In this document: one piece after another, positions 10,307 through 22,633 of the stretch
Position numbering within the stretch: position 1 is the first letter of the stretch
How the letters are laid out: every line of letters begins with the position of its first letter
Assembly: GCF_004798865.1 (NCBI RefSeq)
Contig: NW_025335268.1
Coordinates: 118,844,880 to 118,908,879 of the forward strand
DNA: 64,000 nucleotides
Direction of reading: 5' to 3'
From: Varanus komodoensis
Lineage: Eukaryota; Chordata; Lepidosauria; Squamata; Varanidae
The notes under the pieces: generated by a model
Told to the model about the DNA's origin: nothing
The model's database searches: none
The model's input: only the letters and a program-made list of their open reading frames with translations
Program-made: the position numbers and the translations under genes

Positions 10307-13300
10307 ATGCCCTTTCCGCTGGCATGGCTGAGCTTGGCTCTGTTGCTGCTGCTGCTGCCGCCCCTGCCAGGGCTGGCGGGGCCAGTGACTACCTGCGATG
10401 CCAACGGGAGCCTGTACTATGTGGGCGAGTGGTATTTCCTGGACAGTGACCACTGTACCCAGTGTGAGTGCACGGCCGAAGGACCAGCTTGTGCCCGCAC
10501 GGACTGCACCGCGCTGCCACCTGCCTGCATTCACGTCAGCCACTACCCCAACGACTGCTGCCCCCGTTGCGAACGGGTCGGCTGCGAACACCGCGGGCAG
10601 GTGTATGAGTTGGGGGAGCACTTTCAGGTAAGCTTTCCGTCCACATGAACACTAGGCAAAGAAGGGGCAGCGGGTGGGACGAACAGAAACCCGCAGCAAG
10701 GTGGGTGGGTGGGTGGGTGATGGTGAAGCAAGAACCATGAATGTGAGAATCTTAACTCAGTGAATCTTGCTGAGAAAGGAACGACTTGAGAACCACAAAG
10801 CTCCTTCCCTGTGAATTTTGTTCTCAAAGGGAGACATAGGCAGGACAGCAAGAATCACAACCCAACCTGTTTTCCATATCATTTCATTATTTGGCTGAAG
10901 CAAAAGAACATGTGAATGAAACTGAGAAATTGTTTCTGAACTAGTGTGGCTGGTGGTCTAGAGAGGTATGTGAAATTTGGAGGGCCTATAAGATGCTCCC
11001 TGCAAGTCAAGCCTGTTCGACTGCCCTAAAGTCATTATAGTTGCTCGCTGCCTCCTCGGACCTTTCCTTTTTATCTTTTTCTTAAGTCTAACACCAGCCA
11101 TTTCAGCACCTTTCTTCTGGTTGTTGTCAGTCATGGCTAACATTGTATTTTAGGAACTGAGTCAGACCAAAGAATTTCTGGCATGGTGAAGCAGTGCAAT
11201 GGGGTGGTGGGGGGGGGGGGAGTTTTTGGCACAAAGCCTGCACTAGCCTAAAAGAGTCAGAGCCTGCCCCAGAGGCTGCAGGTGGAAGATCAAAGCCTGC
11301 TCCATTCCTGGACTCTGTGCATTTAGGGTTTAATGTGTGCAAAAATAAGTGCATTGAAAACAGCCAGTCCTGGTAGCTAGCCAAACTATGGGCAGGAGGA
11401 GGGTGACCAGCATTTCTAAAGGAATTGTCTCTGATATCCAGAAGCCCACAATGACCTGTGTCCTATCTTAGAAGACTAAATATCTCATACCTGTCCCATC
11501 TATTTGCTTTTTCTTACTTAAATTATTTGAAAGGCAGAGATTCAGAGATGAACATCCAGAGGCTAATTTGCCTTAGCCAATTGCTTCACATTCCATTAAT
11601 TCTCCACTCCCATGCTAAGCTATAATAATGGCCATATTTGGCTGATCCATGTCCCAAACTCTGATGTGTGGATACAGAATCACATGGATATCCCTTAACA
11701 CAGCAACTCCTGTACCCAAGATACACAAGGAATACATTGCACAAGGGTAGATAATGGGGTTTGGATTCAAGTGCATTTTAAAACATGAGAGATCAAGAAG
11801 AACTTTGATTATGCCTGAAAACTTACAAAGGCACATACCAGGAAGTGGAAATGCTAATCTTTATACATTCACAGTAAGAAAAAGGCAACAATTTGCCAAA
11901 GTAGTTGTGAAATATCATTTGAATTTTTAAGAAGATCCTAGATAATCTAAATATCATTAAAAAAGAAAACGCTGAGATTATGCCCAGCTTTCTGATTCTA
12001 TATAATAGCACTGATGTGCAACAAGTGTCCATTTGAGCAGCCTAATTTAATGAATTCCCAGACCTGATCATCACTCATACTGGAGGTGTGAATTCAGACA
12101 ACCATCCTATTGTTTTTAGACAGAAAAAAATTCACACAAGAAGGTAGAGGATGAAAAATTTCCCCTTCATTGGGAATGCCTAACAGAAGGAAGGGGACAA
12201 AGGGGATGAACTCCAAATAGAATCCAAGCCTAGGTGGGATCATGACATTGATAACTGCTCTCCTATTTCATTATTAATAGTTTGGCTTGGTTCACTAGGT
12301 TGTGCTAGTGAATAGCTCAAAGGCCCTGATTATGGCATCCTTTGTTGTATTATTTTAAGCAAGGGCTTGATCTAGTGATGAATTTTTGGAGGGCTTAGTC
12401 CCTTCAGTCATGGTCCTTTCCTGTGCATTGGGATTCCTAATGCTTCCTCTGTCTTATTTCAGATGGTTTTCCTTCCACCCACATATTCCCGATAGGTACA
12501 CTATTTTCACTCATCAGCCTTTTCTAATAATGAGCAGATTTCTCCAGGGCTCAGCCACAAAGAGAGAGAGCACAAAGTAGCAGTGCCTCAGGAGAGATCA
12601 AGACTGCTTTATTTTTACATAATCAATCAGGTTTGGGATGAGAGCACCCTCTGATGGTGTAATCCTAGTACTGCCATGGCCATGTATTCATTTGGGAATG
12701 CTTCACGCATTATGAAAAATGGTGGACCATTGAGCATAAAAACCTTGCTTGATTAGACCAAGGGTCCATCTAGTCCAGTTACCTGTACAAAGTGGCCAAA
12801 CAAATGCCCATGGGAAGCCGACAAGCAATATGTAAGAGCAACACCATCCATGTGCATTCTAATCTTGTACATATCATACGTAACACGTAACCATTGCTAA
12901 CCTTATCTTTCTTGAATTTGTCCAATGCCTTTTAAAGTGGTTTAAGTTATTGGCCATCACTACATTTTGTGGGAGCAGTCCCTAATTTAACTACATATTG
13001 TGTGAAATGCTTCCATTTATACATCCTGAATCTCCCACCATTCAGGTTGATTGGGTGACCCTGGGTTCTAATGCATAATTTTGTTCAGCTCTGTCCTGCT
13101 ATCCTAAAATTATACACCATTTTTCACAGACTCGCCATTTATGATACTTGAGGCAGACAAAGATATGCAAACATGCAGCCAAGACCCTCAGTAAAACAAT
13201 CTCTCCAGCATGTTCCCCCCCTGCTGTCTCCCTTTGCCTGCCTTTTCTGAGTAACAGAAAAAGCCACAGTCCATGGTGACACACTGGGAAATGGCAGACT

Positions 13301-14253
13301 CTTATCTCCTTTGCAACATGTCTAACAATCCTTGCACCGATTTGTCCAAAGACAGCTATGGCAAAACTCTGCAAGGACAGGGAATCCTGGGGAAAAAAGT
13401 GCCAGCTTCATCATCATCATCATCATGTGCCTAACATGGCTGTGTATGTGGAAATACAGCTAAAGGCTGCCTAGCCACATGGACTAACCTGTGTCTCCCA
13501 CAGCCCTCAGAGTGTGAGCAGTGTACCTGTGACCTGGATGGCATTGCCCGGTGCCTAGTGGCAGACTGCGCTCCTCCCCCTTGCGTCAATCCCATCTATG
13601 AGAAGGGCCACTGCTGCCCCACCTGCAAGGATGGTAAGAAATGGAGTCCATGGAATAGAGGATAGATGGGGTGGGGATACTCTAGTCTCCCTCTTTGAGA
13701 TAATGAGGGTCCCTCACCTAACAGAGCAGGGGAAGGGAGAACTTAGCCCTGGTCAAGGACACTTGCAGGCACTTTATCAAAATGGAAGATTCTGTCCTAC
13801 GTCCTGCTGTAATGGGAGCAGCTTTCTACAGAATGGAAAATACCTACCTGATACAATGAAATAACAGCCCCCAGACTATACCACAGAGTGTGGGCTCAGG
13901 CAAACTCCAGGTGAACTCAGATTAGGGAGCGAGTACAGGATAGAAGTGCAGTTGCCAGAGAAACATTCTCTCTTTCAGAGCTTCCCACCATGCCTGTTCC
14001 TAGGATTCTATGAAACTTCTGCAAGGGAAATGTTGAGCAGATTCTAATACACACTCATGTTTCTATAGGACCCAACTGCTATGTGGATGGGAGCCAGCAC
14101 CGCATCATTCCTGCTGGGCAGAGCATCTGGGTGGGGCCCTGCACCCGCTGCCGCTGTCATGATGGCCAGGATGCTGGCTACTGGGAAGGAAACCGCTTAG
14201 CCAAATGTGAGCAGCTATGGGGATGCCAGGCTACAGCTGGACATCATGCCTGA
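10307..14253 (+). CDS. Secreted VWC-domain protein, brorin (VWC2/VWC2L) family
   Basis: Three coding exons: 10307-10627, 13504-13633 and 14069-14253. All joins are GT-AG and keep frame, giving 211 residues. Residues 1-25 are a signal peptide (a long Leu run ending GLAG). The first von Willebrand C domain follows from Cys30 (CTQCEC, then CCPRC). The second VWC spans the exon 1/2 junction (CEQCTC, CLVADCAPPPCVNPIYE, CCPTC). A short third half-domain (GPNCYVDG, IIPAG, CTRCRC) ends the protein. The order and several words match VWC2L (CVVADCAVPECVNPVYE, CCPVC, GPNCFAG, IIPAG), which is of similar length. Brorin and brorin-like are secreted BMP antagonists acting in neural tissue, so a BMP-modulating role is inferred. 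It is clearly diverged from both known paralogues and lacks the linker that VWC2L has after its signal peptide. It runs head to head with CCDC24 and tail to tail with B4GALT2. Confidence 0.88.
11201..11221 (+). repeat. G-rich tract
   Basis: A GGGGTGGTGG segment runs into an uninterrupted G run in intron 1 of the VWC gene. It could form a G-quadruplex. Length is likely variable between individuals and prone to sequencing error. Confidence 0.8.
12735..13083 (-). mobile_element. CR1/L2-type LINE 3' fragment, antisense
   Basis: The plus strand carries words such as GGGTCCATCTAGTCCAG, TTGGCCATCACTACATTTTG and GAATCTCCCACCATTCAGG, which belong to a repeat widespread in squamates. Read on the minus strand it resembles the C-terminal end of a CR1/L2-type ORF2 (a LWNSLP-like region). 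It is a short, old, inactive fragment in intron 1 of the VWC gene. Confidence 0.6.
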
Positions 14254-14413
14254 GTTTTATCAAACTTTGAGCAGTTCTTCAGCCAGTCTTCGATCCCCTG
14301 AAGTCTCAGATCTTACAAACAAGCCCCTCCAGCCAGATAAAAGCTTAGCCTCCAATACAGGTCTGCAGTGTTTTCCTAGACATATCCAAGCACTCTTTCC
14401 TAACCACAAACGC

Positions 14414-14512
14414 TCCAGCTGTGTTGGACTGCAACTTCCAGCATTAGCACCAGTGCAGTCCAACCCAGCTGGAGGGTGCCAGGTTCAGGAAGGCTGCTCT
14501 AGAACGTGGGAG
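14414..14512. mobile_element. Palindromic MITE copy in the VWC gene 3'UTR
   Basis: CCAGCTGTGTTGGACTGCAA on one side and CAGTCCAACCCAGCTGGAGG on the other are complementary arms of a self-complementary element. It lies between the stop codon (14253) and the poly(A) signal (14700), so the mRNA would carry a foldback. Confidence 0.65.
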
Positions 14513-14699
14513 TAGCTCACTGGACAAGTAGGGTTCCGGGCCCCTTGGAGCAGAACCCCTTCGCATTTCGGTTTCTTTAAGGAATCACTCCCCTGACTCC
14601 CACCCAAGACTCTCATCTGTTCTACTCCAAACATAGCATCTTCTGCAGAGCCCTTTGCCCTTGAACAGAATGCATCTGTGTGGTCCTGGAACACATAAA

Positions 14700-14705
14700 A
14701 ATAAA
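14700..14705 (+). terminator. Poly(A) signal of the VWC gene
   Basis: A canonical AATAAA lies about 450 bp after the VWC stop codon and is followed by a T/G-rich stretch (CTTGTGG, then TTTTCATATCTTTT). It is the first such hexamer on the plus strand after the stop. Confidence 0.7.
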
Positions 14706-14845
14706 GAATCCTTGTGGAATAGTTTTCATATCTTTTAGGCTGAAACTATGCATGCAGCTTCCTTAGCCAGAAGCGCCAGCCTCTGGTGCCGGTAAACAAG
14801 ATGAGTACGTGGGATAAGTTGCAACTATGTTTGGGAGGAGTTTTC

Positions 14846-14993
14846 TTTAATTCTACAATTTGGGGCTTGCCAAGAGCAGTATGAGGAAGGGAAAATGCAG
14901 GTGGTGCGAACCTGCCCTGTTGTTTTGACCCTCATTCCACCATTCCCATCCAAATTCTATACACAAGAAGTCTCCAAGTTTTGAAACTTTACT
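14846..14993 (-). terminator. B4GALT2: Candidate poly(A) signals of B4GALT2
   Basis: On the minus strand AGTAAA (14993-14988) and ATTAAA (14851-14846) lie about 1.35-1.5 kb past the B4GALT2 stop. Either would give a 3'UTR of plausible length that ends before the opposing VWC gene's poly(A) site. No canonical AATAAA was seen on this strand between them and the stop. Confidence 0.4.
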
Positions 14994-16337
14994 GAATACA
15001 AAAGTCTGATCAGAGTGATCAGTGCTGCATTCACCATAGGCTTGAAAAGGGATCAAAACATTCAAATGTACAAAAGTCACCAACATCTGGGCTGTGCAAC
15101 AGACTGGTGCCTGGCTTCAAGCCTGGCCCAGCTGCCACCCCAAAGTAGACAGATGCAGGAGATTCTGCCTGCCAGGCACCATAACCAGAATCGAGGGACA
15201 CCAGTGGCTTTCTAGCTCGAGGTACGAGGCACAAGGCCGCCATGTGCCAAGAGCAGCCAAGTCAGACCCAGGAGCCTGGCCTGAGAGGGTGGAAGATGGC
15301 AGCTGGACAAGGAAGGCGGTAGGAGAGGTTGAGGGCAGGTTGCCTTGCTGATGCTGGAGGGCTAGTAGGACTACTGGGTAAGGCAGGGTGGGCTGGTTGG
15401 GATGGTGGTGGATCAGGGGAAACAGCAGGAAGCCAACGTTGCCTTCCTCTGTTCTGTAGTGATGGCCAGAGATCCATAGTGCCTATGAAAAAGAGAAGCA
15501 AGCCCACCTGGAGTAGGCCAAGACACATCATGAATTCACCTTGCACAAAGGGCACTGTACTGCCCAACCAACTCGCCCCATCCATAGGAAGAAGAGCAAA
15601 CATGGCTAGGAAGAAGCACCTGTTGCACCCCTTGCCGGACAGGCTGCATGCCATACGAACCCAGGAAGCACTCAAGTATTCTAACGAGGGTTTGTATAAA
15701 ACACCCCTGCATTACTGGAGCCAGCAGGGACATCCAGGACCCAGCAGGGGACAGCACCAAGCCATGAATGGAGGCAGGCAGTAGCTTCTCTTTGGATGGA
15801 GCTCTCCTCAACTGAGAACCACCTTCACCTCTTGCGAGCTGGCAGTTGTCATGAGACCAGGCCATGCCTTGGAAGGAAGGCTCAAAAGACAGTGGTCTTG
15901 CAGGCTGTGAGAGGAAGCAAAGAGCGACTATTGTACTTCTGGAATCCTTATGGGACACACCCTGTGAAGAGTCCAAGGGGAGGTCATATACAGAGTCAAG
16001 AACCTGCCCGAGGCTTCCTCTGCTCTTGGCACCTTCCAGCCAGGAATGGGGCTTGGCTGTGCCCAGAACTGCCAAGTCCTGGGCCAGGCACAGTAACACA
16101 CTCACATTCATTCCCCAACTTGTGAAGGGCACTGTGGAGAACAGACTGGTGATAAGGAGATGGGCTTCAGCCAAAGGCTGGGGCAAGGCAAAGATGCATT
16201 CTTGGCCTTTTCCCCCATCCCCACAAAGGAGGCCGACACGTCCTCCAAGCCAGGACACAGTCCTCTGAACCAGTCAGGGCTGGGATCCACACAGCTCCTC
16301 ATGCATGGGGCCATGGGCCAGGCCAAGCAGCAGAAAG

Positions 16338-19300
16338 TCAACCCCGAGGGGGGCGTGGTGGTGGTCTGCCAATCTCCACAGTTACATTGGTGTACATGGG
16401 ACGGCGAAATGTCTCCACCAGGCGGTACTGCAGTGAGCCGATGCCATCGCGTTTCATGGTCACCTTAGTATTCTGGATCTTTGTGAACCTGCCAGGAGAA
16501 CCAAAGAAAATCTCACCTTATAAAGCTAGACAGTTAAGCTAACTCCGAGACAGTTAAATTTATCAACTATTCATAAAATTAATGAAATGGAAGATCTAAC
16601 AGGACCTCAGGACGTTAGAGGGATTCCCAGTTTGTACCTTATGATTATTGAGGAACATTGTATCTATTTCTATGTAACTTTCTCCCCATAAGCAAAGCAC
16701 TTTCAGATCATGAGCTCATTTCCACTGTATGGGATTGGCAGAAATTAAATTATTTGCTCTGCTCTGAACACATGGAGAGGGTCACTGTCCACAGACCTTC
16801 AGGTGAAATGTCTCAGCCAAGACCTGAAAACATAGGAAGCTAATTTACATGGAATCTGACCACGGGTCCATCTAGCCCAGTGTTGGCAACACCAACTGGC
16901 AGCTGCTCTCCAGGGTTTCAGGCAGGACTTTTATTAGCCCTACCTGGAGATGCTGAAAACTGAAGCTGCTACTTTGTGCATGCAAAGCAGGAACCCTCCC
17001 ACTGAACTACAGCCCCTCAGACCTGTGGGAAGAAGCTAACATGTAATGATGATACTCCATGCTTGGAAGGCACACTGGGAGGCTGGAAGATTTAGGATAG
17101 TGACACTGAAAGCACTAGGGCAGACAGGAAGTTACTCCCCCACCTCTGTTTTCAAGTGAGCATTTATGTGCTGCTTATAGCCAGTCTCATGAAGAGGTGG
17201 GAAGATTCTTGCCCTTAAATAACCCAGAAAGCAGAGTACATGAGCTGCTAGGCATAGCATGCCTCTGCTTCTAGATTATGGACCGGCAACTTCGTGAAGT
17301 CCCAGGACCACAGGTTTGCCCTCCATCACACTGGTGAAAAAGCCCCAGGTTTTTTTAAGAGCAAGAATGCACCAGCCCAATTTGCAGCTGTACCCTGGCC
17401 TGTTTTCTGGAACACCAGAAAAAAGCTGCTCTTTTTCTTTCCACAGTGACAATTTTTGGCTGCAGAAAGGGCCTGCATGTTGCCCGTCCCTGTTGTAGAC
17501 AGTAAATGCTAGTGCACAGGAGCCCTTCATCATCATCAGCCATGGGTTTGATCAAACGTATCTGGTGCAGGGCAGGGATTCACGTTTGTGAGAATTGGAA
17601 GGAAAGAGTGGCAGATGGCAGACTTGAATGAGGGTGGAATTCAAAAGAGGAGAACACACAGCAAGGGAAGACAGTGAGGGGCGCTGGTGTCACTTAATGC
17701 TTAGAGGCTTAACATGGTCACTATGACACCAGCTTCTGTTGACAAAGTCCACTTCATCCTAATGAGTTTGTCACCTTTAAGGGTCGCAGGATTCTTCACT
17801 CTTTCTGTTGCAACAGACTAACATGGAGATAGTATGCATGGCGCACCTCTCACCTTGAGCTGTGCCATGTGTGGCATGCAGCAAAGGACAGAGGAACTTG
17901 GAAAATGAGTCTTCTGCTGAAGAGGGGCTTGTAGGTTGTATGTGGACTAGAAGATGATGCAGAGATTTGTGGAAGCTTGCCAGGGAGCAGGTAGGGAGGC
18001 AGCATGCATACCCTCTCTCTTACCGCTGGGGATTGGGCTCGTTATGCCGGTCACGCTCATGCTTGATCATGCGGTAGCGCCCAATGCGGGCATCAGGACG
18101 TGACACCTTCATGCCATTAAGCGAGATCCTGTGCAAAGAAAGAACAGCTGCTCAGAGATCAGCCAACAGGTGGGTTTCAAACAAGCCTTTTCTCTGACCA
18201 GTGTCTAAATCCTTACGCTCCCTTTGTCATGCCCATCCGCCACCCACTTGTGGTTTTCAGAGCTACAGATCATGGATACAAGTCTTCTATTTGGCCTTGT
18301 TATGGGTTGCTGAACAGCTTCCTGTCTGTCCCTCTTCTGCCAAGCTTGGGAACGCAGTTACAGAAGAGGGAGTTGTTTGCTAGCAGCTGTCATTTGCACC
18401 ATTGACCCACCCCTGCCAGTCCGCATATTCCCTGCAGACACCACATAAAAAGACAAACTGCAGACTACACGGCTACTGCTACTTGGCCAGTCATCCCAAC
18501 CTCTCACGCACCGGTTAAAGATGTCGTCATCTTCCCCACCCCAGCCCCAGTACTCATTAGGGAAGCCATTGATCTTCAGAAACTGTGCCTTGCTCAGGCC
18601 AGAGACACCTCCAAAGTAGCCAGAGTATGGTAGCCTGGAGGAGACAAGCAGGAGAGATGGGAATCAGTCATACTAGGAATGGGTTCAGGACCTCAGAACA
18701 TTAATGGACCAAGCCAGTCCTGCTGCAATCTAAAACCATGCTTCTAAGTGAACCATGTGATGACAAGTACATCATCCATCGCTCCCACTATACTGTGCCT
18801 TCCCTAAAGGCTTCCCAAGTTCCTAGCCCCTTAGCCCGATCTTCACCATTCTGGGGCCCTTCAGATGACTTGGACTGCATAATACATAGACTGGCTAGAA
18901 GGCACAACTTTGGAGAAAGTTGTCTTAGCTGAACTCCAAGATACCATTTGATGCACACTGGCCTTTTGATCTGATCTTGCCTTGTTTGGCAGGTAAGAGA
19001 CCCCAGCCAGTCAACCTGTAAAATACAAATTATGCTACCTGTTTGTTTATGTCACTAATGCATAGGTGTTGCAAGGGTGTATTCCATAATGCTGTATCAC
19101 AACATTGCTGGAATGGTTCAGCAACTCACATGAGAGGCAGCAAAGAATATATCATTTGAATCACAGAAAACCTGTAAATGCTTTACAGAAATATAAAGTG
19201 GGGTCCATGGGAATGAGAGATGCCCCATATACTGCATTCAGGATGAGAGGTATGTATTACTGCCTCCAAGCCCCCACAAGGCTCAGACCACAAGGAATGC

Positions 19301-22300
19301 AATAAACCACCCTCTGAAGGGGAAACACTGGAGAATCTTCAAGGAAGATTTAGGTGCACTACACTGGAAAGACAGGATGTGTGTGCAAAATGATCATATC
19401 CTTCTCACTTTCTCCCTAAGGCTCTAAACAGTTCATAAGGGCTGCTGGCATTCCAGAAAAGACTAAAGTACATGAAGATCTTCGATAGCAGACTAGGGGA
19501 AGACCTCTGGGCAAGATCTTGAAGAGCTAGTTTTGAAACTAGTTGCTGGGCAAACACAGCAGGAACCATGACATGTTGGCATCACTTAGAATAAGATAAC
19601 ATCAGCTAAGCAGGTCATTGCAATCGCGTACTGCAATTCTCAACACAACTCAGTGCAACAGAGCACATTTGGGAAAGAGGCATCCAGTCCATTTGCTCAC
19701 TCACCGGAAACCAAATTTATCCATGGCAACGGCAAAATGCCGGGGCTGATCGTAACAGCGATAGAGATTCCGGTCATCCATGGGTACAAGATCAACATCA
19801 CTAAAGATGAAGCAGTCATAACTCTCATCATCTCGCAGGGCTTCCAGGAAGCCCACATTCAACAGTTTTGCTCGATTAAAGGTATCTTCCCCAAACTGTA
19901 TGGAATAATAACCAAGGAAAGAGTCATCCCAACTGTCATGTTACTTTTAGATGCACATTTAATATGCTTCTTTCTAGTTTTTTCCCCCCATTATAAAAAC
20001 CACCCTGGATTCCATCTAGCTGTTTTTCTAAAACTGTTTGATCTTCCTCAATTGATTTTGCAAAGCACTATCTGCTATATTTCAGATCAACCATCATATC
20101 TGACAGGAGGCCTGAAACTTTTCCAAAATGAGGAACGAGTGAGAAGCATTTCTCTGACACTCCACACTTACCCTTAAGTGCAAAGGTCATGGCCCATTGG
20201 TATCTCACAGTAAGGAAACAAAAGCCCACAGCCTGCTTCTCCCAAAAGCAGGAAGCCTCTACTTCAGGGATGGGGAAGTAGAGGACCACCCTTCCACTGG
20301 GACGGTCTGCTGGGATCACATGCAAGCTGTGGACAAGGAGAAGCCAGCAATGGACAGGGGCCAATACCAAAAATGGTCCTTTGATGCTTCTCTTTTTTCA
20401 ACACCTCCCTTTCCTCTCTCTGTCTGAGACCCCTTTTTTAGTCTTTCTAATACCCCCTTTTTTCTTCTTTCTCTCTTCCCACCCTACTCTCAGTCCATGG
20501 GGAAGGGACAAGTAACTCTGGTCAATAAGGATTGTTTCAGGGTGCTTTTGAAATTAGATTGAGGGCCACACAGGGCCACAGGTAGATCATTTCTAGTCAG
20601 AGTAGGTTTCCATGAAGCATCATCTTCCTCTCTCACGTTCTTCGTGGACAGTGCTATGTCCTAAGCAAGAGATGCAGCCTCCCTTTCAGCCCAAGGGCCA
20701 AATTCAGTTCTGGGGACACTCTCAGGGGCCACCTTCCAGTGATGGCCAGGACTAAAGACAAAAGGAAAGGGCCAAAATGCCACCATAGCTTAGCTTCAAG
20801 CTCTAACTGTTGGTACTGAAGCTTTTAGAAGAGGCACTTCCACCTTTTAGAACAGAGGGACTGCACAAAAACTGGGAAGTCACCATAGGATTGGGGGCAG
20901 AAAGTGGGAAATACTTGAAAAGCAGTAAGGGGGCATGGCCTTCTTGGGAACCCTGGGGTTGGACTGCAACTCCTTGAAGGCCAGATCTGGCTCCTGGGCT
21001 CATGGTTCAGCAATTCTTCTATAAAACATCTTGCTCTTGCCTGAGTCATCTCTCCCAGCGTACCTGATTAATGATATAGATGCCGTAGGACACCTTTTGG
21101 CGCCGTAGGATGGGGTGCAGGTAGTGCAGCCAGTACTTGAGGTGGTGCTCACGGTGGCGGAAAGGGATGAGGATGGCTACCTTCTGGCGAGGCACACAGT
21201 CTGGGGGTGAGTACTTGCCACCTTCCTGCACATCTGGGTTCTCCCGCTGCACCCTTTCCATGCTCATGGGAGAGCTGAACTCAATTAGGAGCCGGCCCAC
21301 TGCAGGAGAAAACATTCCATTTTCTATGTATCAGCCTCTGAAGTAAAGTACAGCCTCAGGGCTTACACACCTCTAGGAGGCTGTGCCACTTTTATTAACC
21401 AAGGTGGCAGGGCAAAGAAATCTTAAGAACCCAAACTTATCACACCTGCAAAAAAGCAGCAAATAGTCAAAATATAGTTAATGCAATCAAGACTTTAGTA
21501 TATATGTACATTTTTACAAGCTGATTTGCTGTAAGCTGCTCAAGTGATTCTGAACCAGGCAGGATTATCAACAGGCACAGAAATTGGTGCGGGGCAGAGT
21601 GCAGTCACATACACAAGGCTTGAAGGCACAACTGGTATTCTTATAATGATAGGACCCATTTCTTAGGCAAGGATGGGGAGTATAATCTTTGACCACTACC
21701 TTTTTGGTGGAGAATGGGAGGACAGAAAATGTATGGAGACAGGAAAGTAGAAGCTACTGAGAGGGAGAGACTGGAAAGGGCAGCCAGAAAGGCAGGGAGT
21801 TGTCTAACGTGGGAGTGGGCACAGATCTCCAGACGTTTAGTTCTTCAACTACTCACCAGCATAGCTAATGGTCAGGAATTAGAGTTGAAGTCTAAAACAC
21901 CTGGAGATCTACTTTCTTCCCACCAGTAGTCTTAAGGCAGAAAGATTCCTCTTTGTGACCACTGAAAATGTCACTCAAAGCATTCCTTAATTAAATCTTT
22001 CAACAAATGTGGCCCAGATATTTTAAACTGTGCCTTCACTACATGGCTAGATTTTTGGGGAGAAGATGAGGGTCCATGATTTACAACACCAAGTTTGTTT
22101 TGCAGATTCCTAGATCTTGCATCTGATGCCATATTGTAGTGACATGAAACAGAGCGAGACCAACAGGTGACAAGTGGGGAAAAGAAACAGGCAATAGGTG
22201 CAATGCTGGCTCTGAGGGCTAGGTACAAGATAGGCAAGGCTCCTCTGCAATCTCACCTAGGCCAGGAGGCATCTCTGGACAGGGTGGTAAGGGCTTCTCG

Positions 22301-22566
22301 GTGATGGTGCTGTTGCTGCCAACAGTCTTGGCACTCGGGACCAGGAGCTCAGGGCCCAAAGGCCCAGCGGTGCTATTAGGCCGAGAAACATTGACATAGG
22401 GTAGAGTGCGGGAAGAATTGCGGATGTTAAATCGGCTGAAAAAGTCCAGACGCTGGGCATAGACATCAAAGTAGAGGATCATGATGATGAGGAAGTGCAG
22501 TAAACATAAGAGCAGAACAGCTTTGCAGATCCTCTCCAGGGTCACCCCCACCAGCAATCTGCTCAT
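16338..22566 (-). CDS. B4GALT2: Beta-1,4-galactosyltransferase 2
   Basis: Six coding exons on the minus strand: 22566-22257, 21299-21064, 19895-19705, 18634-18512, 18128-18024 and 16488-16338. Joins are GT-AG and in frame, giving 371 residues (human 372). It is a type II Golgi membrane enzyme that transfers galactose from UDP-galactose to terminal GlcNAc. Residues 14-34 form the membrane anchor, followed by a variable stem with several N-glycosylation sequons (NSS, NVS, NST). The catalytic part shows FRHREHHL, the metal-binding DVD (215-217), the WGWGGEDDD acceptor-site loop (275-283) and the His-containing metal site in YRMIKHERDRHNEPNP. The MSRLL start and the LERICKAVLLLCLLHFL anchor single out B4GALT2 from its paralogues. 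I chose that Met over an in-frame one six codons upstream on family grounds. All catalytic motifs are intact. Confidence 0.96.
16850..17030 (-). mobile_element. tRNA-derived SINE, antisense, in B4GALT2 intron
   Basis: The plus strand reads CTCTCCAGGGTTTCAGGCAG, CTACCTGGAGATGCTG and GCATGCAAAGCAGG followed by CCCACTGAACTACAGCCCC. Reverse-complemented this gives a tRNA-like head (GGGCTGTAGTTCAGTGGG, box A; a degraded box B) and the body of a SINE common in lizards and snakes. It lies antisense to the plus strand and in the same direction as B4GALT2. Confidence 0.7.
17690..17835. repeat. Interspersed repeat ending ACAGACTAACATGG
   Basis: The words CAAAGTCCACTTCATC, TTTAAGGGTCGCAGGATTC and GCAACAGACTAACATGG belong to a repeat often seen in reptile DNA. 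A second, shorter copy of the end (CTACAACAGACTAACAC) lies at about 51180-51205. I cannot assign the class. Confidence 0.4.
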
Positions 22567-22633
22567 CTTCTGGGCACAGGCCAACCAGCATCAGGGGGGC
22601 ACAGCGAAGGGGGCCCCGACCCAGGCTCCGAGC
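22567..22633 (-). other. B4GALT2: B4GALT2 5'UTR part of the start-codon exon
   Basis: Upstream of the ATG at 22566 the minus strand runs back to an acceptor (TTTCTCCTAATAG|GCTCGG) at 22633. The start-codon exon therefore begins here and a separate leader exon lies further upstream. Confidence 0.6.

Noticed and set aside
19653-20177. 174-codon plus-strand open frame
   Set aside because: It is the antisense shadow of B4GALT2 coding exon 3.
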